From: Scytolyngbya sp. HA4215-MV1
Lineage (GTDB): Bacteria > Cyanobacteriota > Cyanobacteriia > Leptolyngbyales > Leptolyngbyaceae
NCBI GenBank assembly: GCA_019359045.1
Contig: JAHHIA010000001.1
Location: forward strand, 744,001-808,000
DNA length: 64,000 nucleotides
Direction of reading: 5' to 3'
Part shown: one piece after another, positions 38,245 to 47,439 of the stretch
Layout: every line of letters starts with the position of its first letter
Numbering within the stretch: the stretch's first letter is position 1
The notes under the pieces: model-generated
The model's input: only the letters and a program-made list of their open reading frames with translations
The model's database searches: none
What the model was told of the DNA's origin: nothing
Program-made: the position numbers and the translations under genes

Positions 38245-39546
38245 CTAGTCGAGATCTTCTGGTTCCTCAGGCGGTAGCATGGCAACCCGCACTCGTTGAC
38301 CATCCTCTAAAACGGTCAACAATACGTGATCAATCTGGAGGCGATCGCCTACTTGGGGCGGACGCTGGAGTTCTTCTAAAAAGAGCCCTGCTAAAGTGGC
38401 AGCTTCGTCGCGTGGCAATTGCAGATCCAATTCGTTGTTGACCGTTGCAATACTTGCCCGAATTTTGAAAATGCCTTCATGGTCGCTAATTTGGCGAAAC
38501 TCGCGTTCTTCTTCAGCATCGTACTCGTCGCGGATTTCACCCACGATTTCTTCTAACACATCCTCCAGCGTGACTAATCCAGCGGTGCCACCAAACTCAT
38601 CTTTGACAATCACCATATGCAACCGATTTTGCTTCATCTCCTTTAGCAATTCGGTCGCAGGTTTTGTTTCGGGGACATACCGCACTGGACGCAACAACTC
38701 GGTGAGGCGAGGGGGTTGAGCCGTTAAGCCAGCGAGGGGACGGATTAAATCTTTGACATGCAAAATTCCGACAATATTATCCAGATCGTTTTTACAAACC
38801 GGCAAGCGAGTATGGGCATTCTCAGAAACGATTTGATAGGCTTCGGCGATCGAGGTATTTGCCCCTAAGAATTGGATTTGTACTCTGGGCACCATAATTG
38901 CTCGCGCCGTAATGTTGCCCAATTCCACTGCCCCATGAATGATCCGTCGCTCCTGCTCACCAACGGATCCCCCAGCGCGTCCCGCATCCACCATCGCTTT
39001 GATCTCTTCAGTGCTTACCGATTCGGTCTCGTCTTCTGAGGGGTTGCCCGTCAGCCACAAAATTAGGTTGGTCGAAAAGCTCAGCAGTTTGACGATCGGT
39101 GCAGTTAGCTTGCCAATCCAACGAATGGGGCGAATGCAAAACAAGGCATATTGTTCGGCATGACGCAGCGCCAATCGTTTGGGCACCAGTTCGCCGAAGA
39201 TCAGACTGACGAGTGCCAACAAAACCGTGATCCCGATCAGGGAAAAGGTTTCAGCCAATGCTCCCAAAAAAGGGCGCAAAACTGCCTGAAACGGAATTGC
39301 TAGCTTGGTTGCTGCAGTCGCGGAGGACAAAAAACCTGCCAGTGTGATGCCAACCTGAATCGTTGCCAAAAACCGAGTACTGTCTTCGGTCGTTGCCAGC
39401 ACCATCCGAGCCTGACGATTTCCTTGTTCTGCCAGCAATTTGAGCCGAACATCGCTGACAGAAACTAGAGCAATCTCTGCGGCAGCAAAAAAAGCGTTTA
39501 CCAGAATTAAGCAGGCAATGATGAAAAGCTCGGTCCCAGTGCTCAT
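38245..39546 (-). CDS. CNNM/CorC-type membrane protein with CBS domains (hemolysin C family)
   Basis: From the ATG at 39546 the product has 433 residues. It starts with the DUF21/CNNM transmembrane domain: four hydrophobic segments, beginning ELFIIACLILVNAFFAAAEIALVS and including IGITVLLALVSLIFGELVPKRLAL. A pair of CBS domains follows (about 190-320; ITARAIMVPRVQIQFL and LHVKDLIRPL), then the C-terminal CorC/HlyC domain (GDRLQIDHVLLTVLEDGQRV). Members are linked to magnesium or cobalt efflux in bacteria; the old name hemolysin is historical. The conserved P-K-R of the pore domain is present. A 25-codon upstream extension is rejected because the family starts right before the first helix. Confidence 0.9.
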   Translation of the reverse strand: MSTGTELFIIACLILVNAFFAAAEIALVSVSDVRLKLLAEQGNRQARMVLATTEDSTRFLATIQVGITLAGFLSSATAATKLAIPFQAVLRPFLGALAETFSLIGITVLLALVSLIFGELVPKRLALRHAEQYALFCIRPIRWIGKLTAPIVKLLSFSTNLILWLTGNPSEDETESVSTEEIKAMVDAGRAGGSVGEQERRIIHGAVELGNITARAIMVPRVQIQFLGANTSIAEAYQIVSENAHTRLPVCKNDLDNIVGILHVKDLIRPLAGLTAQPPRLTELLRPVRYVPETKPATELLKEMKQNRLHMVIVKDEFGGTAGLVTLEDVLEEIVGEIRDEYDAEEEREFRQISDHEGIFKIRASIATVNNELDLQLPRDEAATLAGLFLEELQRPPQVGDRLQIDHVLLTVLEDGQRVRVAMLPPEEPEDLD

Positions 39547-39685
39547 AAGTTCAGTGTGATACGATGCCCGATTTTTATGGCATTTCCCATAAAAACCAGA
39601 TCTTGCCTCTAAATTGTGCAACTAAATGGGCATTTACTGAAAATTGGGCGCGATCGAAAGCGAGAAAATCCGATGGATGGATGGG

Positions 39686-40897
39686 TTAGTCTGAACTGGT
39701 AGCAACGGGTTGAGGTTGAAAGCAGATATTGGCTTGCTTGAACCGCTGCAAAGCTTCTCCGAGCCGATCGCATTCTGCAATGAGGCTAATTCGTACATAG
39801 CCTTCACCGCCACTGCCAAAGGCATTGCCCGGAGTGACTACGACGCCTGTTTGTTGCAAGACGGAAAGGGCAAAATCAGTAGAACCAACCCCTGGTGGAC
39901 AAGGCACCCAGAGATACATGGTGGCTTCAGTCTTTGGAATCGACCAACCTAGCTCTCCTAACCCTTGAATCAAAAAATCTCGACGAGTGCGATACCGTGC
40001 TTGCACTTCATGCAAATAGACATCCGGCAGTTGCAATGCTTTTTCTGCTGCCGACTGTAATGCTGAAAAGATGCCGTAGTCCAGATTGGTCTTTAGCGTC
40101 CGCAGCCCTTGAATAATATGGCGATTGCCGACGACAAACCCGACCCGCCAACCTGCCATATTATAGGTTTTGGAGAGGGTATGAAACTCGACTCCAATCT
40201 CTTTAGCGCCAGGAATCTCCAGCAAGCTAGTAGGCTGGTAGCCATCGAATGCCAATTCCGCGTAACAAAGGTCATGCACCAGAATAATTTCGTAGTGACG
40301 GGCAAAAGCAACGATTTCTTCAAAAAACTCGCGGGGTGCAGTCGCAGCGGTTGGGTTACTGGGGTAATTGAAGTAGAGGATTTTGGCTTCACGGGCGATC
40401 GCTTCTGGAATCGCCGACACATCGATCAACCAATGATTTTCGGGCTTCAAAATCAGGCTATGGATTCTGGCACCTGCAATTAAGGGACCCCGAAAATGGG
40501 CAGGATACGCCGGGCTGGGCACCAGTACCAGATCTCCTGGATTGATATAAGCTAAGGCCAGGTGAGTTAAACCCTCTTTTGATCCCAACAGCGGCAAGGC
40601 TTCTGCCTCTGGGTCAAGGTCTACACTGTAGCGACGATGATACCAATTAGTAATGGCACGACGAAAGCTGGCAGTGCCTTCAAACGGAGGATAGCCGTGA
40701 TTGGCAGGGTCTTGCAACGCGATCTTGGCAGCATCGACAACCGGCTGTGGGGTTGCCCCATCGGGGTTGCCCATGCCCAGGTCGATCAGATCGAGCCCTT
40801 GTTCCCGTGCTCTGGCTTTCAGTTCATCCAGACGGGCAAATACATAAGGGGGCAGGGTGCGTAAGCGATCGGCAGGGGTGATCCAGTCTAAACTCAT
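39686..40897 (-). CDS. PLP-dependent class I/II aminotransferase, AlaC-like
   Basis: The 403-residue enzyme starts DRLRTLPPYVFARLDELKARA and contains LIDLGMGNPDG, GSKEGLTHL, the PLP-lysine block HTLSKTYNMAGWRVGF, and the C-terminal arginine in YVRISLI. The opening and the NPDG/GSKEGL motifs are much closer to the alanine transaminase AlaC/aspartate aminotransferase branch than to the DapL of lysine synthesis. The latter name is often transferred to it, so I prefer an alanine/aspartate-type aminotransferase. Its ATG overlaps the stop of the upstream dehydrogenase gene by four bases (ATGA), indicating translational coupling. The coupled dehydrogenase makes a joint pathway likely but unidentified. 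Confidence 0.85.
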   Translation of the reverse strand: MSLDWITPADRLRTLPPYVFARLDELKARAREQGLDLIDLGMGNPDGATPQPVVDAAKIALQDPANHGYPPFEGTASFRRAITNWYHRRYSVDLDPEAEALPLLGSKEGLTHLALAYINPGDLVLVPSPAYPAHFRGPLIAGARIHSLILKPENHWLIDVSAIPEAIAREAKILYFNYPSNPTAATAPREFFEEIVAFARHYEIILVHDLCYAELAFDGYQPTSLLEIPGAKEIGVEFHTLSKTYNMAGWRVGFVVGNRHIIQGLRTLKTNLDYGIFSALQSAAEKALQLPDVYLHEVQARYRTRRDFLIQGLGELGWSIPKTEATMYLWVPCPPGVGSTDFALSVLQQTGVVVTPGNAFGSGGEGYVRISLIAECDRLGEALQRFKQANICFQPQPVATSSD

Positions 40898-42123
40898 GAT
40901 TGCACTTCTCCAAAGGGATGAAGGATAGGGGAGGAAGGAGGAAGTGCTTCCGGTTCCTGGCTCCTGCTCCCTGCCTCCTGAATTTTCATGGGTTGACAGG
41001 GCGCAGTCGTTGAGATCATCGCCGCCATCAATTGAGTGGGTTCCACTTTGAAGGGCAAGCGGTGAATATCAGAGTGAGGATTACAAGCAATTTCGGCGGC
41101 TTGTTGCAAATCAGCGATCGAAATCTCCGACAGCCCCAGTTCAGCCAGGTTTTTAGGCAAACCGATCTCACTATAAAACTTGAGTAACTGTTGGCGGGCA
41201 GTGGTTGCCAGCCCGTTGCCTTGAACCATTTCTTCTAATCGCAACTGCACCAAAATGCCGTAAGCAACTTTCTCGCCATGCAACATCTCATGGCTGGCTG
41301 GCAGGTGGGTCAAACCGTTATGAACGGCATGAGCCGCAACTGTGCGACATTGCGCGCCTCCCAGTCCACCAATCATACCTGCCATTAGGACACAGGCATC
41401 CACCACTTCCCGCCAAATGGGGCTACCAGGTTGTTGTAGGGCTGCCAGCGACTTTTGTAGCAAAATATCGCGCAAGACTCTAGCTTGCTGAACGGCAGCA
41501 ATCATCAGTGTTTGCTCAGAATGTCCACTGCTAACGGATGCTTCGTACCATTTGGCGATCGCATCCCCAATGCCTGCCTTCAAGGTACGGAGGGGCGCAG
41601 TCTGAATCAGGCGATAATCTAGAACGAGCAAATCTGGACAATGTGCCAATGCCACGTCATAAAGAAATCCACCCTGGTCAGAATAAATATTGGCAAGCGC
41701 AGTCCAGGCAGCACAGGTTGCGCCGGAGGTTGGTATGGTGACGATTGGCAACTGAAGTTGATGTGCCAACAGCTTAGCTGCATCCAGAGCTTTGCCACCC
41801 CCGACTCCAATTACCCAATCGGCTTGATGGTCTGCTGCTGCCTGCCGCAACGCTGCCAATCCAGCTTCGCTACAATCCTGTCCATAGGTTGCCTGGGCGG
41901 GCTGTCGTCCCTGGGTTTGCAAAATGGGTAACAATTGCGATCGCACGAGCGGTTGGGTCTTGCTTCCAGAAACCAGCAAAGGTCGCTGACCTAAATGGGC
42001 GATCGCACTGCCCATCTCTGCGAGTATGCCTTCTCCTCGGATCACTCGGGCGGGAGCGATTGTCAAACACAAGAAGGGACTGACAGAAGAATCTGGCAAA
42101 TCAGATAGGGTGAGATCAGGCAT
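40894..42123 (-). CDS. iron-containing alcohol dehydrogenase, glycerol-dehydrogenase-like
   Basis: The 409-residue protein has the NAD-binding glycine block GVGGGKALDAAKL and the metal ligands typical of GldA-like enzymes. These are an aspartate in GIGDAIAKWYE, and histidines in AAHAVHNGLTHL and MLHGEKVAYG. TIPTSGATCAAWT is the substrate-side strand. Substrate is unknown; family members oxidise glycerol or related polyols, or act as dehydroquinate-synthase-like enzymes. The last 35 residues (from MKIQEAGSRSQ) are low-complexity. They are encoded by the GGAGG/CCTCC-rich repeat DNA at 40920-40985, so the C-terminus may have been extended by a repeat insertion. It is the first gene of a two-gene operon with the aminotransferase. 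Confidence 0.82.
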   Translation of the reverse strand: MPDLTLSDLPDSSVSPFLCLTIAPARVIRGEGILAEMGSAIAHLGQRPLLVSGSKTQPLVRSQLLPILQTQGRQPAQATYGQDCSEAGLAALRQAAADHQADWVIGVGGGKALDAAKLLAHQLQLPIVTIPTSGATCAAWTALANIYSDQGGFLYDVALAHCPDLLVLDYRLIQTAPLRTLKAGIGDAIAKWYEASVSSGHSEQTLMIAAVQQARVLRDILLQKSLAALQQPGSPIWREVVDACVLMAGMIGGLGGAQCRTVAAHAVHNGLTHLPASHEMLHGEKVAYGILVQLRLEEMVQGNGLATTARQQLLKFYSEIGLPKNLAELGLSEISIADLQQAAEIACNPHSDIHRLPFKVEPTQLMAAMISTTAPCQPMKIQEAGSRSQEPEALPPSSPILHPFGEVQS

Positions 42124-42263
42124 AGCAGAATGAAAGATAGAAGAAACTAAAAATGCGAAATTGTGAATTAAAAACTGAAGTTTAATGCAGCACTCTACCC
42201 CAGTTTTTAACTTCCCTACTTCAATTTTGCATTTTTAACTTTTGATTGGGTCGGTTTTGTTGC

Positions 42264-42782
42264 CTAAGTTGCAACTTTGGACAACCGATCTAGATTTTTT
42301 TGATTGATCTGAACCTTCATTTGGTTATCTTCTCGCTGTGCTAGCGATCGCTTAACTTCCCCCAACACCAATGGTTCAGAAAGCCCCGGCTTGGGATGAA
42401 CAATCGTGCGGGCACGCACTGTCATATATCCCTGCCCTGCATTCAATCGACCATAGGAAAAAACCTTATTGGCAGCTTGCCGTAAGGTGGCATCCAATTC
42501 AGTCGCGGTAATGGGAGCTGACACTGCGATGACTACGGTATCGGATCCTGTGTCATACACCGTGGTGTAGTGCCCTGCGCCTGGTATGTTGGGGGTCGTA
42601 TACAGCCCCAATCCCAATCCAAAGGTGCCCGTGGTTAAAACCAGCATGAAGCCTGTAACACCCACCAATCGAAACCGGGCTCCCCATTTCAAGAGAAATG
42701 CCAGTGCAGCCAATCCAGCAAAACCGATCGTGGCAATTCCCATCCACTTGGCAGCCGTGATCAGGTCAGCAGTCGTTATCAT
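42264..42782 (-). CDS. ycf51: Ycf51 (DUF2518) family protein
   Basis: From the ATG at 42782 the product has 172 residues. Two membrane helices (WMGIATIGFAGLAALAFLLKW and FRLVGVTGFMLVLTTGTFGL) are joined by the conserved block KWGARFRLVGVTGFM. A soluble part follows with YTTVYDTGSDTVVIAVSAPITATELDATLRQAA. This pattern is shared by cyanobacterial and red-algal plastid Ycf51; function unknown, thylakoid or plasma membrane expected. The 11-codon upstream extension overlaps the sufU coding end and is less likely. It lies just downstream of sufU on the same strand. Confidence 0.85.
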   Translation of the reverse strand: MITTADLITAAKWMGIATIGFAGLAALAFLLKWGARFRLVGVTGFMLVLTTGTFGLGLGLYTTPNIPGAGHYTTVYDTGSDTVVIAVSAPITATELDATLRQAANKVFSYGRLNAGQGYMTVRARTIVHPKPGLSEPLVLGEVKRSLAQREDNQMKVQINQKNLDRLSKVAT

Positions 42783-42798
42783 TAGCCATTCCTCAATT

Positions 42799-43269
42799 TC
42801 ATTCGTTACTGACAAATCCGGTGGGTTGCGAACTACCTGGGAGTTCTAGTGCTGCTTTTAACGTATGCCAGGTGAGCGTAGCGCATTTAATCCGCACCGG
42901 AAATTGAGAAACTCCCTGCATGACGTTGAGTTTCCGCAATTCGGTCGGAAACTCGGCTTCTCCCTTCATCATACTTTGGAAACGGTGCACCATTTCTAGG
43001 GCTTCGTCGATGCTTTTTCCTCGCAAAGCTTCTGCCATGAGATCCGCAGACGCCATGGCGATCGCACACCCTTCGCCTTCAAACTTGATATCTGCAATCG
43101 TATTGTGGGTCTCATCCAATTGCAGCGTTAGTTCTATCGTGTCTCCGCAGGAAGGGTTATGCCCTTTCTGCAATCGATGCACCGGGTCAGTTTTGCCCCG
43201 ATGACGTGGCTTTTTGTATCGCTCCAGGATGACCTGTTGATACAGATCTCGCAGGTTGCCCAAGGTCAT
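42799..43269 (-). CDS. sufU: SufU-type iron-sulfur cluster assembly scaffold
   Basis: SufU/IscU-like proteins accept sulfur from the cysteine desulfurase SufS and bind zinc or nascent Fe-S clusters. The 156-residue protein has the three ligand cysteines in family positions: C41 in NPSCGDT (followed by the conserved D43), C68 in GEGCAI, and C129 in RIKCATLTWHTL. It also has the SufU-type insertion between the second and third cysteine that IscU lacks. It is probably read together with the ycf51-like gene 16 bases downstream. Confidence 0.92.
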   Translation of the reverse strand: MTLGNLRDLYQQVILERYKKPRHRGKTDPVHRLQKGHNPSCGDTIELTLQLDETHNTIADIKFEGEGCAIAMASADLMAEALRGKSIDEALEMVHRFQSMMKGEAEFPTELRKLNVMQGVSQFPVRIKCATLTWHTLKAALELPGSSQPTGFVSNE

Positions 43270-43446
43270 GAGTGAAAAGGTATGAAACAGTTTGTATCCT
43301 TTTCAATCCTATCAGGCCTCTTCTCGTCCCTGTGAATTCAAGGCGATCGGTTTCCCAATTTCTCCCGATGGGAAGATTAGACGGTCGCCCTTAGACTGGA
43401 TGGTGATTCTCTCAATGCACTGTAGATAGTGCTTCTAAAAAACACA

Positions 43447-43490
43447 GGAGTCAGAATCATAGAGCCTTTTGAATCCTGTATTCTGACTCC
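43447..43490. repeat. 11-bp inverted repeat downstream of the GT2 gene
   Basis: GGAGTCAGAAT (43447-43457) and ATTCTGACTCC (43480-43490) are perfect inverted arms around 22 bases. Further GACTCC words follow. It sits in the 249-base gap between the glycosyltransferase stop and sufU and could be a dispersed repeat or act as a terminator for the glycosyltransferase. Confidence 0.6.
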
Positions 43491-43518
43491 CGATTCCTGA
43501 CTCCTAACCCCTGAATAC

Positions 43519-44559
43519 TCAAACCAGGTTCTGGGCGTTACTGCCTTCTGGCTCATCCGACTCCACCACCTCGCGGACGCGATAAATCGGTCTGCCCTGA
43601 GATTCGTGATAGGTACGCATCGAAACTTCTGCCAGTAACCCAAAGCAGAAAAGCTGAACCCCAGTCAACAACAACACCACTGCCAGAACGAGCAGGGGAC
43701 GGTTGCCAATACTCACGCCTGTGACAATTTTGAGATAGGTCAGATAAAGCCCTAACCCAACGCCTAAAATTAGCGCCAATAGCCCCAACAGACCGAAGAC
43801 ATGCATCGGACGAGTCAGGAACTTGCGCATAAATGATACCGTCAGGAGATCCATCACTACCCGAAAGGTCCGATCTAAACCATACTTGCTCTGCCCAAAC
43901 TGACGAGCTTTATGATTGACTGGCACTTCTGTAATTCTGGCACCTTCAATAAATGCTAAAGCGGGCAAAAATCGGTGCAGTTCCCCATAGAGATTCATAT
44001 CTGCGACCAATTCAGAGCGATAGGCTTTGAGGGAACAGCCGTAATCGTGTAGTTTGACCTCGGTGACTTTACCAATCAACCAGTTCGCAATCTTAGAGGG
44101 AAGTAACCGAGTCAGGGCTGCATCTTGTCGATGCTTGCGCCAACCGCTGACCAGATCGTAGCCTTCATCTAGCTTGGCAATTAACATCGGGATGTCAGCG
44201 GGATCATTTTGTAGGTCACCATCTAGGGTAACCATGATTTTCCCAGTCGCGTGTTTAAAGCCGGCTGCCATCGCGGCTGTTTGCCCATAGTTGCGCCGCA
44301 AAATCACTGCTCGCAGCTTCGGCTGGGTTTTTGCCATTTGTTTGAGCAACTCGGTTGAGCCGTCTCTGGAGCCATCGTCTACGCAAATTAACTCGTAGTC
44401 GATTTGGTGAGGAGTGAGTGCGGCAGCGATCGCCTCAACCAGATGAGGCAGACTCTCTACCTCATTGTGGATGGGGACAATGACAGATAACTGGGGTCTA
44501 TGACCAGACCGAGAAAGGGGTTGCGTCATCGAGCGATTGTGAGATAAGGAAGTGCTCAT
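43519..44559 (-). CDS. GT2 family glycosyltransferase, polyprenyl-phosphate sugar transferase-like
   Basis: The 346-residue protein has a GT-A domain beginning LSVIVPIHNEVESLP, the block ELICVDDGSRDGSTEL, the DXD metal motif in TLDGDLQNDPADIP, and the acceptor-side segment VKLHDYGCSLKAYR. Two C-terminal membrane helices follow (VFGLLGLLALILGVGLGLYL and PLLVLAVVLLLTGVQLFCFG). This is the layout of DPM1/ArnC/GtrB-type enzymes, which load a sugar onto undecaprenyl phosphate at the inner membrane face. The sugar cannot be read from sequence. The gene appears monocistronic. Confidence 0.9.
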   Translation of the reverse strand: MSTSLSHNRSMTQPLSRSGHRPQLSVIVPIHNEVESLPHLVEAIAAALTPHQIDYELICVDDGSRDGSTELLKQMAKTQPKLRAVILRRNYGQTAAMAAGFKHATGKIMVTLDGDLQNDPADIPMLIAKLDEGYDLVSGWRKHRQDAALTRLLPSKIANWLIGKVTEVKLHDYGCSLKAYRSELVADMNLYGELHRFLPALAFIEGARITEVPVNHKARQFGQSKYGLDRTFRVVMDLLTVSFMRKFLTRPMHVFGLLGLLALILGVGLGLYLTYLKIVTGVSIGNRPLLVLAVVLLLTGVQLFCFGLLAEVSMRTYHESQGRPIYRVREVVESDEPEGSNAQNLV

Positions 44560-44712
44560 GCTGAAGGTTACTCTATTTTCTCAGGTCTCAGGTCTGGTGA
44601 ATATGGCTACTGCAATCTATCTAAACCTATACAAGGATGGTTGTCTCGTATTCTATCGAGCCAGCTTGGCTGACTTCACAAAAACTTTAGTATCTTGAAG
44701 GCAGAGCACGTA

Positions 44713-45399
44713 TTATTCTGCGTGCAGAGGCTTATAGCTGGCAATTACTCGTCCAGCTCCCCGCACTTGCCGATAATAGGTCTGACTAACGCGATCGCCC
44801 TGTTCAGATAGCACATCGATGCCGATTCCATTTCGTCCTTGATCTTTGCCAGAACTGTGAATATAGCGCGTCTCTCCCAAATATAGCCCTACATGAGTGG
44901 CTTTTTGAGGCGGTCCAAAAAACACCAGATCGCCCGGTCGTAGGTCTGCTAAATCAATTCCTTGCACAAACGCTTCTTGCTGGTAAGCATCTCGTGGCAA
45001 CCAGATGCCAACGGAGGCAAAGGCTGTTTGCATCAGCCCAGAACAATCGTAGTTGGGTCCCACGGTGCCGCCCCAAAGATATTGGTTTGGCAGTGCCATT
45101 GCCTGTTGGGTAAAGGCGATCACCTCTGGCACTCTTTGACGAATTTCTGCTTCGCTCAAAACGGTCGGATGGTAAGGCGTTGCAGCGATTTTGCGTTGGT
45201 TCCAATCTGCTGGTGATAACCAACCGGGATAGTCGTCTTCGCATAGGCAAACGGCGATCGCGGACTCATCCGGTGGTTGCAGGATATCGGCGATCGCTGG
45301 AAGCTGTCTTAGATAGCGTCCGGCATGAGCCTGGGTGACCAGTCCTTCCAGCGCGGGTGATTTGTAGAGGTTGATGGCGTGGGGGAGACGGTATTGCAT
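44713..45399 (-). CDS. NlpC/P60 cysteine peptidase with N-terminal SH3b domain
   Basis: From the ATG at 45399 the protein has 228 residues, the size of the crystallised Anabaena/Nostoc gamma-D-glutamyl-L-diamino-acid endopeptidases. These cleave stem peptides of peptidoglycan for recycling. The catalytic triad is visible: C119 in NYDCSG, H169 in ATHVGLYLG, H181 in YIHSSG. An N-terminal bacterial SH3 domain covers residues 1-80. No signal peptide is seen, consistent with a cytoplasmic recycling role. A 39-codon upstream extension is rejected by comparison with that size. Confidence 0.9.
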   Translation of the reverse strand: MQYRLPHAINLYKSPALEGLVTQAHAGRYLRQLPAIADILQPPDESAIAVCLCEDDYPGWLSPADWNQRKIAATPYHPTVLSEAEIRQRVPEVIAFTQQAMALPNQYLWGGTVGPNYDCSGLMQTAFASVGIWLPRDAYQQEAFVQGIDLADLRPGDLVFFGPPQKATHVGLYLGETRYIHSSGKDQGRNGIGIDVLSEQGDRVSQTYYRQVRGAGRVIASYKPLHAE

Positions 45400-45719
45400 G
45401 GGGAGTGAGGGATTACTACTCGTTACTGAAGCCAAAATCTTCAATTCTTGACATTTGCTATCAATAATCGGTCTGATTTTGAACTTCTCATGAGGGGAAT
45501 TTAAATTTTCTTGCATCGATCTAGAATCGCCAGAAGGGTGAAACCTAGACTTTTACTTGAGTTTCTCAAAGCTATTGGGATGCAGTAGCTCGGATGAAGT
45601 AAGTAAGTTTTTTGAGGTTTGACAGGCTAAGATTGACCTTTCTTTGATCAGGTCGCATCTATTCACCTCTATTGGTTTGCATGGTGTCCGTCATATTTAA
45701 ATTTCCTGTTCTTCGTCAT

Positions 45720-45724
45720 AGGTG
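45720..45724 (+). promoter_or_regulatory. ribosome binding site that decides the PilT-like start
   Basis: AGGTG lies six bases before the ATG at 45731. The alternative GTG at 45722 would be inside this Shine-Dalgarno-like element and has no such element of its own. Confidence 0.55.
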
Positions 45725-45730
45725 TTCGTC

Positions 45731-47221
45731 ATGCCAGGGACCCAAGTTTTAAGCGATCCTGTTGCCAATTCGATTGCTTCAATGCGTAACCTGATCCAGG
45801 ATGCTTGCGATCAGGACGCAGTTGCACTCTACCTCCAAGTAGGGCACCCTCCTTTTTATCGCATTCATGGCAAGTTAATTCCTCAAAAACATCTTCCTAT
45901 CCTGACACCGGAGTCATTTAGTCAGTATTTGCAAGAAATTTTGCTGCCGCCCCAGCTAAAGCAATATGCTTTGGAGCATAAATTGGATACTGATGTCCGG
46001 ATTCCCGGGTTTATGCAAGGGCGCATTCACTGTGGTCCCACTGCCCATGGCACCCAAGCTATGAGTTTGCAGGCAATTTCCTTGGACGGTCCCAGTCGCG
46101 AAGTTCATATGCAGGGGACTGTCCGTGCCATGGTGGAAGATGCCTTTAAGCAAAAAGCATCCGATATCCATTTGCAAGTGGGTGACCCTCCCCGATTTCG
46201 TATTCAGGGGCGCATGGTGCATCAAGAAAATTATGGACGAGTCACCCTCCGCCAGTTTGATGAGTTTTTGCAGGAGATACTTTCTGCCGAACAGCAGGAG
46301 CAATTTCGCCTGCGGCAAGAAATGGATACGGCAGTGTTTTACGAGGGGTTGGTGCGGTGCCGGGTTAATTGTGCCCAGGCACTGATGGGGGGCACCATGG
46401 TTTTGCGATTAATTTCGCTGGAAGTGCCGACGATTCAAAAAGTGGGCTTGCCTCATGTGCTGACCCACCTGGCCGAAGAGCGGCAGGGGTTGATTTTGGT
46501 AACGGGAGCGGTCAACTCTGGTAAATCGACGACGCTAGCAGCCATGATTCGCCATGTGAATGACCATCTGGATCGCAAAATTGTGACGATCGAGGACCCG
46601 ATCGAGTATGTTCATACCTCCCATCAGTCGCTCATCACCCAACGCGAAGTTGGGCTACATACGCAGGAGTTTAAGGATGCTCTGAGAGCCGCTTTGCGCC
46701 AAGACCCAGATATCATCCTGATTGGAGAAATGCGCGATCGCGAAACGGTTGATACTGCTATCCGCGCTTCTCTCACTGGACACCTGGTATTGGGCACGTT
46801 GCATACGAAAGGTGCAGTAAATGCGGTCAAGCGCTTGCTCAATTTCTACACTCCTGAAGAGCAAGAAACCGTTCGACATCAAATTGTGGATGCGCTCCGT
46901 GCAGTCATTGCTCAGGTTCTGGTTCCAACAATGCAGGGAGGAAGAGTGGCAGCCTTGGAGATCATGCTCAACACATTGACGATTCGAGATTATTTCTACA
47001 AAGGAGCGATCGATGAAATTCATCAGCTGATGGAGGAAGGTCAGGATGGCTCCCAAACCCTCAATCAGGCTTTATTTGATCTGTATGAAAGCAATATCAT
47101 TGCTCCGAACGAGGCTCTTGCAGCTTCACTCAGTCCAGAAGATCTACACTATATGCTCAAAAATGGCGTTCGCCGTTCCAGTCGTTCTGGGCTAATTGCT
47201 TCAGAATACTTTTCTCGCTAG
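45731..47221 (+). CDS. PilT-like ATPase with duplicated N-terminal domain
   Basis: PilT ATPases power type IV pilus retraction. This 496-residue protein carries two tandem copies of the N-terminal PilT domain (about 18-125 and 130-235). Compare LYLQVGHPPFYRIHGKL with IHLQVGDPPRFRIQGRM. The ATPase core follows: Walker A is TGAVNSGKS (258-266) instead of the usual GPTGSGKS, then IEDPIEYVH, Walker B DIILIGEMRD and LGTLHTKGAVNAVKRLLN. Ordinary PilT is about 370 residues with one N-domain. The catalytic Glu and Asp boxes are intact, so ATPase activity is plausible, but this is a PilT paralogue rather than the main motor. It stands alone; a TTGACA at 45619 may belong to its promoter. Confidence 0.85.
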   Translation: MPGTQVLSDPVANSIASMRNLIQDACDQDAVALYLQVGHPPFYRIHGKLIPQKHLPILTPESFSQYLQEILLPPQLKQYALEHKLDTDVRIPGFMQGRIHCGPTAHGTQAMSLQAISLDGPSREVHMQGTVRAMVEDAFKQKASDIHLQVGDPPRFRIQGRMVHQENYGRVTLRQFDEFLQEILSAEQQEQFRLRQEMDTAVFYEGLVRCRVNCAQALMGGTMVLRLISLEVPTIQKVGLPHVLTHLAEERQGLILVTGAVNSGKSTTLAAMIRHVNDHLDRKIVTIEDPIEYVHTSHQSLITQREVGLHTQEFKDALRAALRQDPDIILIGEMRDRETVDTAIRASLTGHLVLGTLHTKGAVNAVKRLLNFYTPEEQETVRHQIVDALRAVIAQVLVPTMQGGRVAALEIMLNTLTIRDYFYKGAIDEIHQLMEEGQDGSQTLNQALFDLYESNIIAPNEALAASLSPEDLHYMLKNGVRRSSRSGLIASEYFSR

Positions 47222-47410
47222 GACACATCCAGCTTGCCTCCGGACTCTCTCGCCAGTGGGATGTCACATCCCATGAAAAATTGGAAGCTAGCAATTGAGA
47301 CAGGACTGGATGCTGAAAGCACGGCTTGACCTAGCCTGTATAGCCGGAAGAATCGAGATAAGGATGGGTTGTTCCCATTCGATGAATGAGGACTCAGACG
47401 AAAGAGAGGG

Positions 47411-47439
47411 TTGACAAGAGGATCACAGTAAAATAAATG
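47411..47439 (+). promoter_or_regulatory. candidate promoter of rsfS
   Basis: TTGACA (47411-47416) is followed after 17 bases by a weak -10, TAAATG (47434-47439), about 100 bases before the rsfS start. The element is embedded in a nested inverted repeat (47408-47460). Confidence 0.35.

Noticed and set aside
39686-40897. Assignment of the aminotransferase as DapL (lysine pathway).
   Set aside because: Its opening DRLRTLPPYVF and GMGNPDG/GSKEGL motifs follow the AlaC/aspartate branch, not the DapL start pattern.
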